DNA from: Acetobacter peroxydans
Lineage (GTDB): Bacteria > Pseudomonadota > Alphaproteobacteria > Acetobacterales > Acetobacteraceae
Direction of reading: 5' to 3'
Length of the DNA stretch: 64,000 nucleotides
NCBI RefSeq assembly: GCF_006539345.1
Contig: NZ_BJMV01000001.1
Span: 248,001 to 312,000 of the forward strand
Part shown: positions 56,106 to 64,000 of the stretch, in pieces
Position numbering within the stretch: position 1 is the stretch's first letter
Layout: each line of letters opens with the position of its first letter
The notes under the pieces: model-generated
The model's database searches: none
Told to the model about the DNA's origin: nothing
The model's input: the letters and a program-made list of their open reading frames with translations, nothing else
Translations under genes and position numbers: made by a program

Positions 56106-56765
56106 ATGACGGTTCGATCAAAAAAACCGGCTTGGGCTGATTGGAAGACAGGCAGGCATTCCAGCAGTGGCGAAAATACGCTAACGTCGATTTTAATGCT
56201 GACAGATCTGCCCAATGTCCTGACGATTTCGCGTATCGCGGCCATACCGATTGTGGTGTGGCTGATCGCCTGGGGTACGCCTGACGCGAATGCGGGGGCG
56301 TGTGTTCTGTTTATTCTCGCGGGCATTACCGATTATTTTGATGGCAAGCTCGCCCGGTCGCGCCATCAGCTTTCGGATTTTGGCCGCATGTTTGATTCCA
56401 TTGCGGACAAGCTGCTGGTTGGGGCCTGTCTGATGGTGCTGGCCGGCTATATGCGGCTGCCCTATTACAGCCTGTGGCCCGCCATTGTTATTCTGTGCCG
56501 CGAAATTCTGGTGTCTGGTATGCGGGAATATCTGGCAGAGCGGCGGGCAAGCCTGCCAGTAACGCGGCTGGCCAAGTGGAAAACCGGGTTCCAGATGACG
56601 GCCATTGGTTTTCTGCTCGCCGGTGATGGCACGGGGCAGGTTCTGGGTATGCCGTGGCTGCCGGTTGCGTTCATTGGGGCCGCGCTGCTATGGATTGCCG
56701 CTGTGCTGACACTGATTACCGGATGGGATTATCTCACAACCGGCTTGAGGCATGTCGAGCGCTGA
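56106..56765 (+). CDS. pgsA: CDP-diacylglycerol-glycerol-3-phosphate 3-phosphatidyltransferase
   Basis: The conserved part starts MLTDLPNVLTISRIAAIPIVV and has about four membrane helices. The CDP-alcohol phosphatidyltransferase motif D-G-x2-A-R-x8-G-x3-D-x3-D reads YFDGKLARSRHQLSDFGRMFDSIAD. It makes phosphatidylglycerol phosphate. The frame begins at the ATG directly after the uvrC stop, giving 219 residues; the ATG at 56196 gives the usual 189-residue protein. Neither has a strong ribosome-binding site, so read-through coupling from uvrC is likely. uvrC-pgsA linkage is common in proteobacteria. Confidence 0.92.
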   Translation: MTVRSKKPAWADWKTGRHSSSGENTLTSILMLTDLPNVLTISRIAAIPIVVWLIAWGTPDANAGACVLFILAGITDYFDGKLARSRHQLSDFGRMFDSIADKLLVGACLMVLAGYMRLPYYSLWPAIVILCREILVSGMREYLAERRASLPVTRLAKWKTGFQMTAIGFLLAGDGTGQVLGMPWLPVAFIGAALLWIAAVLTLITGWDYLTTGLRHVER

Positions 56766-56849
56766 GCGCTTGCAGGGGCGTCATGCCGCTATGTGCGTTC
56801 ATGGAGCGTGCCTGCCGCGACCCGTAATGGTGGATAGGGCAGGGAAATA

Positions 56850-57398
56850 ATGTGGGGCCGGTCTGTTGGGGCAGGTTCGGAACTGAAGCCCATCGTCAGC
56901 CTTGCAGTCATTCTGCTACTGGGTGGTTGCGGGCCGAAGGCGACACCGCCAACCCCCGCCGAAGCGGCACAGGCGGCCCTTGTGCGGCTGGATACGGAAG
57001 CCCGGCGCCATGTCAGGCAGGATGATGCCATGCGGCGGGACGCAGGGCAGGTCGCCCCCATGAAGCTCGACATGTCGGCGGTCAGGCCGTTGCTGGATGG
57101 GGCTTCAGTCCTGCCGGAAGATGGCGCCACGCGGGCTACGACAGCCTCCGGGGCCGGCATGGCGCCGGAAGCCGTTCTGCCGGATGGGCAGGAACTCCAC
57201 ATTGATGCCCGGCATCACAGGCCGGAAGATGAGGCAGCCCCCTTGTCCGGCAAAGTCGGCGGAAGAGGTGCGGCCTCTATAGACATTCCCAACGCTGATG
57301 GCAGCATTACTCATGTGGAGCCAGATGGCACAGTACGGACGGAAAAGCTGATCTCGCGCACGAGGCCTGTTCAGGGCAGTGTGGGGCATGGTCGCTGA
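56850..57398 (+). CDS. Putative lipoprotein of unknown function
   Basis: The product is 182 residues. The signal IVSLAVILLLGGCG has a lipobox (LGGC), so the mature part should be lipid-anchored. It is rich in Ala, Pro, Asp and Arg, with a helical stretch (AEAAQAALVRLDTEARRHVRQDDAMRRDAG) and a C-terminal region with NADGSITHVEPDGTVRTEKL that looks like a short beta hairpin. CAGGGAAATA precedes the ATG at 56850. I recognise no family. It lies between pgsA and moaD, both on the same strand. Confidence 0.68.
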   Translation: MWGRSVGAGSELKPIVSLAVILLLGGCGPKATPPTPAEAAQAALVRLDTEARRHVRQDDAMRRDAGQVAPMKLDMSAVRPLLDGASVLPEDGATRATTASGAGMAPEAVLPDGQELHIDARHHRPEDEAAPLSGKVGGRGAASIDIPNADGSITHVEPDGTVRTEKLISRTRPVQGSVGHGR

Positions 57399-57463
57399 TA
57401 GCACTCTGGATGGTGTCGCAGAGATGCCAGGAGCAGCAGGAACAAAGGGGTGTAAAGACCGGC

Positions 57464-57721
57464 ATGACAGTCACGGTTCTGTATTTTGCTGCCTTACGTG
57501 AGCGGATCGGGTGTGAATCTCAGATGCTGGATATTCCGCCGGAAGGGCTGGCGGTGTCTGACCTGCTGGCGCGGCTGGGTGCCGCGGATGCGCATACCGC
57601 TACGGCGCTGGCAGAGGAGCCTCGGCTGCGTGTGGCTGTGAACCATACCCTGTGTGCGATGCACGATCTGGTGCGCCCCGGTGATGAAGTGGCGGTGTTC
57701 CCGCCCATGACAGGTGGCTGA
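57464..57721 (+). CDS. moaD: Molybdopterin synthase sulfur carrier subunit
   Basis: The product is 85 residues of the ubiquitin-like fold, starting MTVTVLYFAALRERIG and ending PPMTGG, whose C-terminal Gly-Gly is thiocarboxylated. With MoaE it converts cyclic pyranopterin monophosphate to molybdopterin. The frame is open 18 codons upstream of the ATG at 57464 without conservation. It ends just before moaE. moeA lies at the right end of the window. Confidence 0.92.
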   Translation: MTVTVLYFAALRERIGCESQMLDIPPEGLAVSDLLARLGAADAHTATALAEEPRLRVAVNHTLCAMHDLVRPGDEVAVFPPMTGG

Positions 57722-57725
57722 GCGT

Positions 57726-58196
57726 ATGCTGGCGGACGGAGCTGTTCATGTCGCAGTGCAGGTAGTGCCGTTTGATGCGGCGGCGGAGATGGCGCGTCTG
57801 TCCACGCTGTCCACGCTGGCCGGGGGCGTTAGCCTGTTTGTCGGGCAGGTGCGTGGCGGTGGCGGGCTGGTTAGCCTGACGCTTGAGCATTATCCGGGCA
57901 TGACGGAAAAAATCATGCAGGTTTTGGCAGCCGAGGCCATGGAGCGTTTTGAGCTGCTGGGCTGTACGCTCATTCATCGCGTGGGGCGGCTGGAAGTGGG
58001 GCAGCCGATTGTGTTCGTGGGGGCCTGCGCGGCCCACCGTGCGGCGGCGCTGGCGGCCACTGGTTTTCTGATCGACCGCCTGAAGACAGGTGCGCCCTTC
58101 TGGAAAAAGGAAGAATACGCTGGCGGTGGCACTGCCTGGGTTCAGGCCCGGGTGGAAGATGATGCCGCCGCCAGCGCATGGGATAATACCCCCTAG
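57726..58196 (+). CDS. moaE: Molybdopterin synthase catalytic subunit
   Basis: The product is 156 residues. LFVGQVRGGGGLVSLTLEHYPGMTEK and HRVGRLEVGQPIVFVGACAAHRAAA match MoaE, and the catalytic lysine region is DRLKTGAPFWKKE. The Arg-x-x-Asn usual in GxVRxxN reads RGGG here, so one commonly conserved position differs. The ATG at 57726 has AGGTGG upstream; a GTG at 57714 overlaps the moaD stop. Together with moaD it is a typical pair. Confidence 0.92.
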   Translation: MLADGAVHVAVQVVPFDAAAEMARLSTLSTLAGGVSLFVGQVRGGGGLVSLTLEHYPGMTEKIMQVLAAEAMERFELLGCTLIHRVGRLEVGQPIVFVGACAAHRAAALAATGFLIDRLKTGAPFWKKEEYAGGGTAWVQARVEDDAAASAWDNTP

Positions 58197-58213
58197 AGCA
58201 GGGGGCGCGCCGC

Positions 58214-59518
58214 TCAGCCTGCCAGCACGGCGCGGATGGTGCGTGTGAGGTGGCGCAGTTCGTCCTCGCTGATGGTGAAGGCGGGAGTCAGGTAAACGAT
58301 ATTGCGGAATGGACGCACCCATGCGCCATGGGCAATGAAAGTCTGACGCAGGCTGTCGGGGTTGGCGATCCGCTCCAGTTCCACCACGCCAATAGCCCCG
58401 AGTGTGCGGACATCGTGCACGCCGGGCAGGTGGCGGCAGGCTTCGAGTTCTTCAGTCAGTATAGTGTTGATGGCCGCGACCTGCTCAAGCCGGGGTTCAC
58501 ACTCGAACAGGTCGAGCGAGGCATTGGCGCAGGCGCAGGCCAGCGGGTTGGCCATGAACGTCGGGCCGTGCATGAGCGCGTGTTCAGGGTTGTCAGACAG
58601 GAAAGCCTCGAACACGTGACGCCGGGCAACGGTGGCGGCCAGCGCCATGGTGCCGCCTGTCAGCGCTTTTGAGAGCGTGATGATGTCAGGCACAATCCCG
58701 GCCTGCTGGCACGCGAACAGGCTCCCCGTGCGGCCAAATCCGGTAAAGATTTCATCGAGGATCAGCAGGACATCATAACGGTCAGCTGCGGCCCGCAGGG
58801 TTTGCAGCACGTGCGCGGGGTGGAACAGCATCCCGCCTGCTCCCTGCACCAGTGGCTCCACGATAATGGCGGCCAGTTCATGGGCGTGCTGTTCCAGCAG
58901 ACTGTAAAACCGGGCCGTGCTGGCTTCATCCACCGGCAGAGGCGCAATGACGTGCTGTGCCAGGGCCGAGCCGTAGAGGTGGTGCATCCCTTCTTCGGGG
59001 TCGCAGATGGCCATGGTGGCTAGCGTATCGCCGTGGTAGCCGCCCTGAAAAGCCAGCATTTTGGTACGGGTGTGCTCGCCCCGGTTGAGCCTGTACTGAA
59101 TGGCCATTTTCATGGCGACCTCAACCGCTACCGAGCCGGAATCCGTAAAGAAGACGCGTTCAAGGTCACCCGGCAGCAGGGCGCACAGACGGCTGGCCAG
59201 ATGCAGGGCCGGTTCATGCACCATGCCGCCGAACATGACATGAGGCATACGGGCCAGTTGGTCGGCCGCACTGGCATGAATATGCGGGTGATTATAACCG
59301 TGACACGCTGTCCACCATGCGGCCACGCCATCGACCAGCACACGCCCGTCTGCCAGCGTGATGCGGCTGCCTTGTGTGGCCACGCACGGCAGAGGCGGGG
59401 AAGCTGTTTTCATCTGGCTATAAGGCAGCCAGATATGCGGCAGACCCTGTTCGTACCACGCCGGTTCCGAGGTGGAAGGAGCATGGGCCGCCGAAGTGTT
59501 GGAAGAAGCGGTATTCAT
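58214..59518 (-). CDS. bioA: Adenosylmethionine-8-amino-7-oxononanoate aminotransferase
   Basis: The product is 434 residues, class III aminotransferase. [10 protein letters not shown] and [11 protein letters not shown] match Bio[15 protein letters not shown] is the PLP region, and [10 protein letters not shown] holds the PLP lysine. It transfers an amino group from S-adenosylmethionine to make 7,8-diaminopelargonate. AAGGACACG precedes the ATG at 59518; the longer frame upstream runs into bioF antisense. It is divergent from bioF with only 58 bases between. Confidence 0.95.
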   Translation of the reverse strand: MNTASSNTSAAHAPSTSEPAWYEQGLPHIWLPYSQMKTASPPLPCVATQGSRITLADGRVLVDGVAAWWTACHGYNHPHIHASAADQLARMPHVMFGGMVHEPALHLASRLCALLPGDLERVFFTDSGSVAVEVAMKMAIQYRLNRGEHTRTKMLAFQGGYHGDTLATMAICDPEEGMHHLYGSALAQHVIAPLPVDEASTARFYSLLEQHAHELAAIIVEPLVQGAGGMLFHPAHVLQTLRAAADRYDVLLILDEIFTGFGRTGSLFACQQAGIVPDIITLSKALTGGTMALAATVARRHVFEAFLSDNPEHALMHGPTFMANPLACACANASLDLFECEPRLEQVAAINTILTEELEACRHLPGVHDVRTLGAIGVVELERIANPDSLRQTFIAHGAWVRPFRNIVYLTPAFTISEDELRHLTRTIRAVLAG

Positions 59519-59576
59519 GCGCGTGTCCTTGCTGGAAGATTGACCGAAGGCCCGCGCTCCGGCACCAAGTCGTGTC

Positions 59577-60767
59577 ATGATGCGGTTTGATGATCTGTTT
59601 CTCAAAGGGCTGGATACTCTCGCGGGGCAAGGCCGTCTACGGTCGTGCAGGCCCTGGAGCGTCGAGGCCGGTGCATTCCTGCGGCGAGAGGGCGACGGCG
59701 CTCGCGTGGTGGATTTTTCCTCCAACGACTATCTGGGCCTGCGAATGCACCCTCAACTGGCCGAGCGCGGGGCACAGTGGGGGCGGCTGTTTGGCAGCGG
59801 CAGCGGGGCTTCGCGGCTGGTCACGGGCACCATACCCGCAGTCCGTGCGCTTGAGGACAGGCTGGCGGCGCTCAAGGGTATGCAGGCGGCCCGTGTTTTT
59901 TCCTCTGGCTGGCAGGTCAATGCGTCCCTAGTGCCGGCCCTTGTTGGCCTGTCGCGGCAGGTTACGGGGGCACCCGCCACGATTTTGGCGGACAGGCTGA
60001 TGCACGCCAGCCTGTATCAGGGTTGTGCGGCGGCGGGTGTCAGGCCGCTCAGGTTCCGCCACAATGACATGGAGCACCTGCGCTCGCTGCTGGAGCAGGC
60101 GGAAGGACCGGGCCTGCGGCTGATCCTGACGGAAAGCGTGTTCAGCATGGATGGTGACCGTGCCGATCTGGAGGCGCTGCACGGACTTGCGCGCGAGTAC
60201 AACGCCTTCCTGTGCGTGGACGAGGCCCATGCCACGGGTATTCTGGGCGAGCAGGGCAAGGGGCTTGTGGCCGGGCGGGCTGATCTGGTCGTGGGCACCT
60301 TCGGTAAGGCGCTGGGGTGCATGGGGGCGTTTGTGGCGGCTTCGGACGCCGTGTGCCGATGGTTGGAGAACACCGCCTCTGGGTTCGTTTTTTCCACCGC
60401 ACCTTCCCCGCTGGCGCTCGGGGCCGTGGATGCGGCGCTGGACCTGCTGGCAGATATGGACGAGGCGCGCGCCCATGTGGCCGCGCTGGCTACGCTGTTC
60501 AGGCAGCGCGTGAGAGCGCAGGGGCTGGATGTAGGCCCGTCTTCCACCCAGATCGTGCCGGTCATGGTTGGAGGGGAGGAAGAGGCTCTCGCGTTGGGGC
60601 GTGCGGTTGAGCAGGCAGGTTTTCTGGCCGTGGCCATCCGCCCGCCAACGGTGCCGCCCGGTGCGTGCCGCTTGCGCGTGGTGCTGCACGCGCATCATAC
60701 GCAGGAGCAGGTAGAGGCGCTGGCGACCGCCATTGCGCAGGCCAGATGGAGCCTGTCTCATGGCTGA
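59577..60767 (+). CDS. bioF: 8-amino-7-oxononanoate synthase
   Basis: The product is 396 residues of the alpha-oxoamine synthase family. DFSSNDYLGLRMHP is the N-terminal signature, FSMDGDRADLEAL and VDEAHATGILGEQGKG the central ones, and VGTFGKALGCMGAFV carries the PLP lysine. It condenses a pimeloyl thioester with alanine. The next gene starts inside its last codons. The start is one of two adjacent ATGs (59577 or 59580). Confidence 0.95.
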   Translation: MMRFDDLFLKGLDTLAGQGRLRSCRPWSVEAGAFLRREGDGARVVDFSSNDYLGLRMHPQLAERGAQWGRLFGSGSGASRLVTGTIPAVRALEDRLAALKGMQAARVFSSGWQVNASLVPALVGLSRQVTGAPATILADRLMHASLYQGCAAAGVRPLRFRHNDMEHLRSLLEQAEGPGLRLILTESVFSMDGDRADLEALHGLAREYNAFLCVDEAHATGILGEQGKGLVAGRADLVVGTFGKALGCMGAFVAASDAVCRWLENTASGFVFSTAPSPLALGAVDAALDLLADMDEARAHVAALATLFRQRVRAQGLDVGPSSTQIVPVMVGGEEEALALGRAVEQAGFLAVAIRPPTVPPGACRLRVVLHAHHTQEQVEALATAIAQARWSLSHG

Positions 60768-61446
60768 CCCTCGCGTGCTGCTGGTTCATGGCTGGGGCTT
60801 TGGGCCTGCGTTCTGGGCACCCATGCGGGAACGGTTGGGCTGGACGGATGTGAGCGTGGCCGATCTTGGTTTTTTCGGCGGCGGGCAGGGGGTGGCCCCT
60901 GCCGCATTGGCGGCTTTCTTTCAGGAGGACAGGCCTGTTCTCGCCGTGGGGCACTCGCTGGGCTTTCTGTGGCTGGCCAGTCAGGTGGCGCTGCCTGCCG
61001 GGAGTTTTCTGGCTGGCATTAACGCTTTTGGCTGTTTTGCCGCCCGCCCGGATTTTTCGGCCGGTGTGGCACCGCGCGTGCTGGCGCGCATGGCGCAGGG
61101 GCTGGACAAGGCCCCTCTGACGGTCGTGAACGATTTTCGGGCACGATGTGGCGCGGCGGCTCTTCCTGATGGCGCTACGCTGGACGTTCCGGCCCTTAGA
61201 AATGGACTGGCGCTTCTGCGCGAGGGTGACGCCCGTGCCAGTCTGGCGCGCATGGGTGCGCGCGTGGCTGTGCTGGCCAGCGAGGACGACCCGATCGTAC
61301 CGCAGGCCATGAGCGTCGCGTCGCTACCGACGTCTCTCAGTCCCGTATGGGCGACAGGAGGGCACCTGCTGCCGCAGACCGCGCCGGACGCCTGTGCGGC
61401 GTTTGTGAGCCAGTGCCGCCAGACAATGCGGGAGATGCGGCCATGA
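60760..61446 (+). CDS. Alpha/beta hydrolase, BioH-like pimeloyl-ACP methyl ester esterase
   Basis: The product is 228 residues. VLLVHGWGFGPAFW is the oxyanion region, Ser66 lies in the nucleophile elbow GHSLG, and the Asp and His candidates are in ASEDDPIVP and TGGHLLP. BioH-like enzymes free pimeloyl-ACP from its methyl ester at the end of the BioC pathway. The substrate is inferred from the operon: it overlaps bioF by eight bases and the bioC-bioD fusion by four (ATGA). TGGAG lies upstream of the ATG at 60760. Confidence 0.83.
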   Translation: MADPRVLLVHGWGFGPAFWAPMRERLGWTDVSVADLGFFGGGQGVAPAALAAFFQEDRPVLAVGHSLGFLWLASQVALPAGSFLAGINAFGCFAARPDFSAGVAPRVLARMAQGLDKAPLTVVNDFRARCGAAALPDGATLDVPALRNGLALLREGDARASLARMGARVAVLASEDDPIVPQAMSVASLPTSLSPVWATGGHLLPQTAPDACAAFVSQCRQTMREMRP

Positions 61447-62894
61447 CCCGTTCCTCATCAGCGGAGACGGTTTCTGCCACAACCCGGCAAGCGCTGATCC
61501 GCGCACGTTTCGACGGCGCGCAGGGTTACGACGGGGCCGCGACGCTCCAGCGGGTAGCGGCCCGCGCGCTGGCGGGGGATCTGGATCGCGCGCTGGCGGA
61601 ACGAGCGCATACGCCCCTGCGGGTGCTGGAAGTTGGGTGCGGCACCGGTTTTTTAACTGAGCAGCTCTGTGCCCTGTGGCCACAGGCCCAAATTCTGGCG
61701 ACGGATTATGCGCCCGGAATGCTAGCGCGTGTGACTGCCCGGCTGGGCGCGCGCGTGGATGTCCACCTGATGGACGCCGCAAATCCTGATGTCAGCGGCC
61801 CGTTCGACGTTATTTGTGGCAGTCTGGTGCTGCAGTGGCTGGACGACCCGGCTACCGCACTGAAACAGTTGGCGGGCCTGCTGGCCCCCGATGGTGTGCT
61901 GGCGGTTTCGACCCTGCGCGCTGGCACGTTTGCCGAATGGCAGAAAGCCTGTGCGCTGGAAGGGCAGGTGCCTGCAACGCCTGATTACCCGGATATGCCG
62001 GAACTATCCCGGTGGGTGCCCTATCCCTGTCAGGGTATGTGGCGTGCCGAGCGTTGTGTGCAGGCATTCGGCACGGGGCTGGATTTTGTCAGGCATCTGA
62101 AGAAAACAGGAGCTGATATGCCCCGCGCAGGAGCCGTAGGCATGGGAGCTGGGGCGCTGAGGCGCGTGGCGGCCCGTCTCGAAAAAAGCGGCGCGGCTGT
62201 TACGTGGGAACTGGCTTACGGATGCTTCCGCCGTCCGCCCCGTGCGGGCGTGTTCGTGACCGGAACAGACACCGGCGTAGGCAAGACACTGGTTTCAGCC
62301 TGTCTGGTGCGGCGCTGGCAGGCGCTGTACTGGAAGCCCCTGCAAAGCGGCCTTGAGGACGAGGAGGGAGATACGCCGACCGTCGCGAGACTGGCTGCGA
62401 GCAGCACCCTGCATGGGCCGGGCGTGCGGTGCTTTCCGCCAGCCGGTGCCTATCAGGCTTCCCTGTCGCCTGAGGCGGCAGCCCGTGCGGAAGGAGTGGT
62501 AATAGACCCCGCCCTGCTGGCCCTGCCCATGGAAGAGTCCGCTCAGCCTCTGGTGGTGGAGGGCGCGGGGGGGCTGATGGTGCCGGTTACGGAGGAGATC
62601 ATGATGATCGACCTTGCGCAGCGCTGGGGCTTGCCTGTCGTGCTGGTGGCCCGGAGCGGGCTGGGCACGCTCAACCATACGCTGCTGAGCCTTGAGGCCC
62701 TGCGTGCCCGAGGCATTGCGGTGGCCGGGGTGGTCCTGAACGGGCCACCAAACCCGGAAAACAGCCGCACGATTGCTCATAAAGGCAGGGTGCGGATTCT
62801 GGCCGAAATTCCCCATGAGGCCCATATCGACGTGGCAACCGTCGAAGAACTGGCGCAACGCTTGCCATCATGGCCGGAGATTGCCGGGCTATAA
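61443..62894 (+). CDS. Fused malonyl-ACP O-methyltransferase (BioC) and dethiobiotin synthetase (BioD)
   Basis: The product is 483 residues in two parts. Residues 1-262 are a BioC-like methyltransferase (RARFDGAQGYDGAATLQ, then the SAM motif VLEVGCGTGFL at about 61-71 and CGSLVLQWLDD). Residues 266-483 are BioD, with the P-loop GTDTGVGKT at 274-282, KPLQSG, and the loop VEGAGGLMVPV. The join (AYGCFRRPPRAGVFVTGT) is continuous with no stop or frameshift. BioC starts the pimeloyl pathway and BioD closes the ureido ring of dethiobiotin, so the fusion joins non-consecutive steps. It is the last gene of bioF-bioH-like-bioCD; bioB is absent from the window. Confidence 0.9.
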   Translation: MTRSSSAETVSATTRQALIRARFDGAQGYDGAATLQRVAARALAGDLDRALAERAHTPLRVLEVGCGTGFLTEQLCALWPQAQILATDYAPGMLARVTARLGARVDVHLMDAANPDVSGPFDVICGSLVLQWLDDPATALKQLAGLLAPDGVLAVSTLRAGTFAEWQKACALEGQVPATPDYPDMPELSRWVPYPCQGMWRAERCVQAFGTGLDFVRHLKKTGADMPRAGAVGMGAGALRRVAARLEKSGAAVTWELAYGCFRRPPRAGVFVTGTDTGVGKTLVSACLVRRWQALYWKPLQSGLEDEEGDTPTVARLAASSTLHGPGVRCFPPAGAYQASLSPEAAARAEGVVIDPALLALPMEESAQPLVVEGAGGLMVPVTEEIMMIDLAQRWGLPVVLVARSGLGTLNHTLLSLEALRARGIAVAGVVLNGPPNPENSRTIAHKGRVRILAEIPHEAHIDVATVEELAQRLPSWPEIAGL

Positions 62895-62966
62895 ATGCCC
62901 GACATTCCTGCGAGGGCCAGTCGCCGAGTTATCCAGAGAACTGGTCCGGGCAGGCAGAACTTATGG

Positions 62967-63632
62967 TCAGTACTGCCGTAACAGGCCGCTGAGCTGGCCC
63001 TGAATGCGGAGCCGGTCAGCGGGGACGATCCGTGTTTCGTAGCGTGTATTGGCGGGCTCAAGCGCGATCATACCGCCTTTGCGGCGCAGACGCTTGAGGG
63101 TGACTTCGCTCTCATCAATCAACGCAACGACAATCTGACCGTTTTCAGCCTGATCGGTCTTGCGGATGATCACCTGATCTCCATCCATGATTCCGGCTTC
63201 GATCATGGAATCGCCGGCGACTTCAAGCGCGTAATATTCCCCACTGCCCAGCATTGTGGCGGGAACAGACAGGCTGGCACCGGGCGAGGCTACGGCTTCG
63301 ATCGGCAGGCCTGCGGCGATACGGCCGTACAGGGGCACCTTGATGGTATCCGGTTCGTTTCCCTGCGCGGGGCGGTCGAAGCGTGCGCGGATCACGTTGG
63401 CGGGCAGTTCCGACTCCGCCCCCGGTAACTGGATGACTTCGAGCGCACGGGCACGGTGATGGTGGCGGCGCAGAAAACCGCGCTCCTCCAGTCCTGAAAT
63501 CAGGCGATGGATGCCTGATTTGGACCGAAGGCCCATGGCTTCGCGCATTTCGTCAAAGGAAGGGGAAAAGCCCGTTTGCCTCAGGTGCGAATCAATGAAC
63601 AGAAGAAGTTTGTGCTGTTTGCGTGTCAGCAT
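62967..63632 (-). CDS. lexA: LexA repressor
   Basis: The product is 221 residues, starting [17 protein letters not shown] winged helix (about 1-65) is followed by the S24 peptidase domain. The self-cleavage site is Ala107-Gly108 in RIAAGLP, the catalytic Ser142 is in AGDSM and Lys180 is in EVTLKRL. LexA represses the SOS regulon until RecA filaments trigger its cleavage. A GTTC-N7-GTTC box lies 47 bases upstream, so it is probably self-regulated. The gene follows moeA on the minus strand. Confidence 0.97.
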   Translation of the reverse strand: MLTRKQHKLLLFIDSHLRQTGFSPSFDEMREAMGLRSKSGIHRLISGLEERGFLRRHHHRARALEVIQLPGAESELPANVIRARFDRPAQGNEPDTIKVPLYGRIAAGLPIEAVASPGASLSVPATMLGSGEYYALEVAGDSMIEAGIMDGDQVIIRKTDQAENGQIVVALIDESEVTLKRLRRKGGMIALEPANTRYETRIVPADRLRIQGQLSGLLRQY

Positions 63633-63678
63633 TTCGCACCCCGGAAGCAAGTGAAAAAATCAGGAAAACCTATTATTT

Positions 63679-63693
63679 GTTCTATGTAGGTTC
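63679..63693. promoter_or_regulatory. LexA box (SOS operator) upstream of lexA
   Basis: GTTC at 63679-63682 and GTTC at 63690-63693 are separated by exactly seven bases, the direct-repeat operator of alphaproteobacterial LexA. It lies between moeA and lexA, in place to repress lexA. Confidence 0.88.
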
Positions 63694-63762
63694 TCCTTTT
63701 CTGTCAATTGCTTCCCCATGACGTGGCTTAATTTCTTTATGCCCGGATAACCCGGATCAGGA

Positions 63763-64000
63763 TCATGAAAGCCGCAGAATCTGGCACGCACTGCCTGCGG
63801 CGGCTGCGGGCGCATGAGGCGCGCGGATGATAAGGGCCTGACTTTGCGCCAGAATGTGGAGCTGTGCGGAGTCCTGGCTGGCGAATGGTGTCGCGATGGG
63901 CAGGGCGTCTGCCGTGGCATGGTCCGTGGTGTCACGGGTCAGGGTCGCGCGCAGGAAGTCCTGCCGCTGGTCATTCGGCCCGAGAGCGTCACCCAGTATG
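63763..64000 (-). CDS. moeA: Molybdopterin molybdenumtransferase MoeA, C-terminal part (partial)
   Basis: A frame open from the right edge down to a TGA at 63763 gives 79 residues: a DALGPNDQRQDFLRATL segment followed by FASQDSAQLHILAQSQALIIRAP. This matches the end of MoeA (domain IV region), where PRRHFLRARL and a QDSG-x-L-x2-LA-x-A-x-G-L-I pattern are usual. MoeA inserts molybdate into adenylylated molybdopterin. The N-terminal part is beyond the window. A TGA so close to lexA suggests a moeA-lexA gene order with the SOS box between. Confidence 0.8.
   Translation of the reverse strand, partial: ILGDALGPNDQRQDFLRATLTRDTTDHATADALPIATPFASQDSAQLHILAQSQALIIRAPHAPAAAAGSACQILRLS

Noticed and set aside
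59519-59576. Possible BioR or BirA operator in the bioA-bioF gap
   Set aside because: No TTATMKATAA-like or BirA-like palindrome is present in the 58 bases.
63660-63935. A 91-codon minus-strand frame between moeA and lexA
   Set aside because: It overlaps the end of moeA in another frame, crosses the LexA box, and its product is Pro/Arg-rich without domain.

Overview
The window is an ordinary stretch of core chromosome from an alphaproteobacterium. It is GC-rich and densely coding, and I see no insertion sequence, prophage, CRISPR array, tRNA or rRNA. The best pointer to the organism is 32286-33803. It encodes a succinyl-CoA:acetate CoA-transferase of the AarC type, with Glu294, Asn347 and Gly388 at the positions known from the Acetobacter aceti enzyme. 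It lies close to a citrate synthase gene (the aarA equivalent), and an NAD-type isocitrate dehydrogenase is also present. Together these suggest an acetic acid bacterium (Acetobacteraceae, Acetobacter/Komagataeibacter/Gluconacetobacter side). I cannot name the species. Alphaproteobacterial markers agree: TrcR (DUF1013), DUF465 proteins, a GTTC-N7-GTTC LexA box, and a plsC-miaB-phoH-ybeY-corC block.

Layout. 1-3.9 kb: tail of a cation/proton antiporter with a cyclic-nucleotide-binding-like domain, an HdeD-like membrane protein, rpsD with a structured leader, and prfC. 4-13.4 kb: NAD-isocitrate dehydrogenase, aminopeptidase P, prmA and uvrD (minus strand); a tandem RadC pair (plus); purE-purK (minus). 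13.4-17.2 kb: two divergent DUF465 genes, trcR, an hsp20 with a possible RNA-thermometer hairpin, rpmE, mscL and a lipoprotein. 17.3-24.3 kb: secDF, a GnnA-like oxidoreductase, and nrdA/nrdB behind two NrdR boxes. 24.3-28.6 kb: a TrmN6-like methyltransferase, a polyprenyl diphosphate synthase, murI, pyrE and two small genes. 28.8-33.8 kb: acetate/TCA region (citrate synthase, sixA, chorismate mutase, a phosphoesterase, aarC). 33.9-45.3 kb: a minus-strand block with a membrane-anchored protein of unknown role, smc, a DsbA-like thioredoxin, corC, ybeY, phoH, miaB and plsC. 45.5-51.8 kb: tamA-tamB. 51.9-58.2 kb: xth, a dipeptidase, uvrC, pgsA, a lipoprotein, moaD and moaE. 58.2-62.9 kb: biotin genes, bioA divergent from bioF, a BioH-like esterase gene and a fused bioC-bioD. 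The window ends with lexA and the 3' end of moeA.

How the genes work together. Citrate synthase, isocitrate dehydrogenase and AarC fit the modified citric acid cycle of acetic acid bacteria, in which AarC uses succinyl-CoA to activate acetate. DNA repair is well represented (uvrD, uvrC, xth, lexA, two RadC-like proteins), as is envelope biogenesis (secDF, TamAB, PgsA, PlsC, lipoproteins). The biotin genes cover pimeloyl-ester synthesis through dethiobiotin; bioB is not in the window.

I found no clearly new system. The items I would check first are the overlapping RadC pair, in which the upstream partner has lost the JAMM metal motif; the BioC-BioD fusion; the hairpin that would cover the hsp20 ribosome-binding site; and the degenerate membrane-anchored protein that follows smc.
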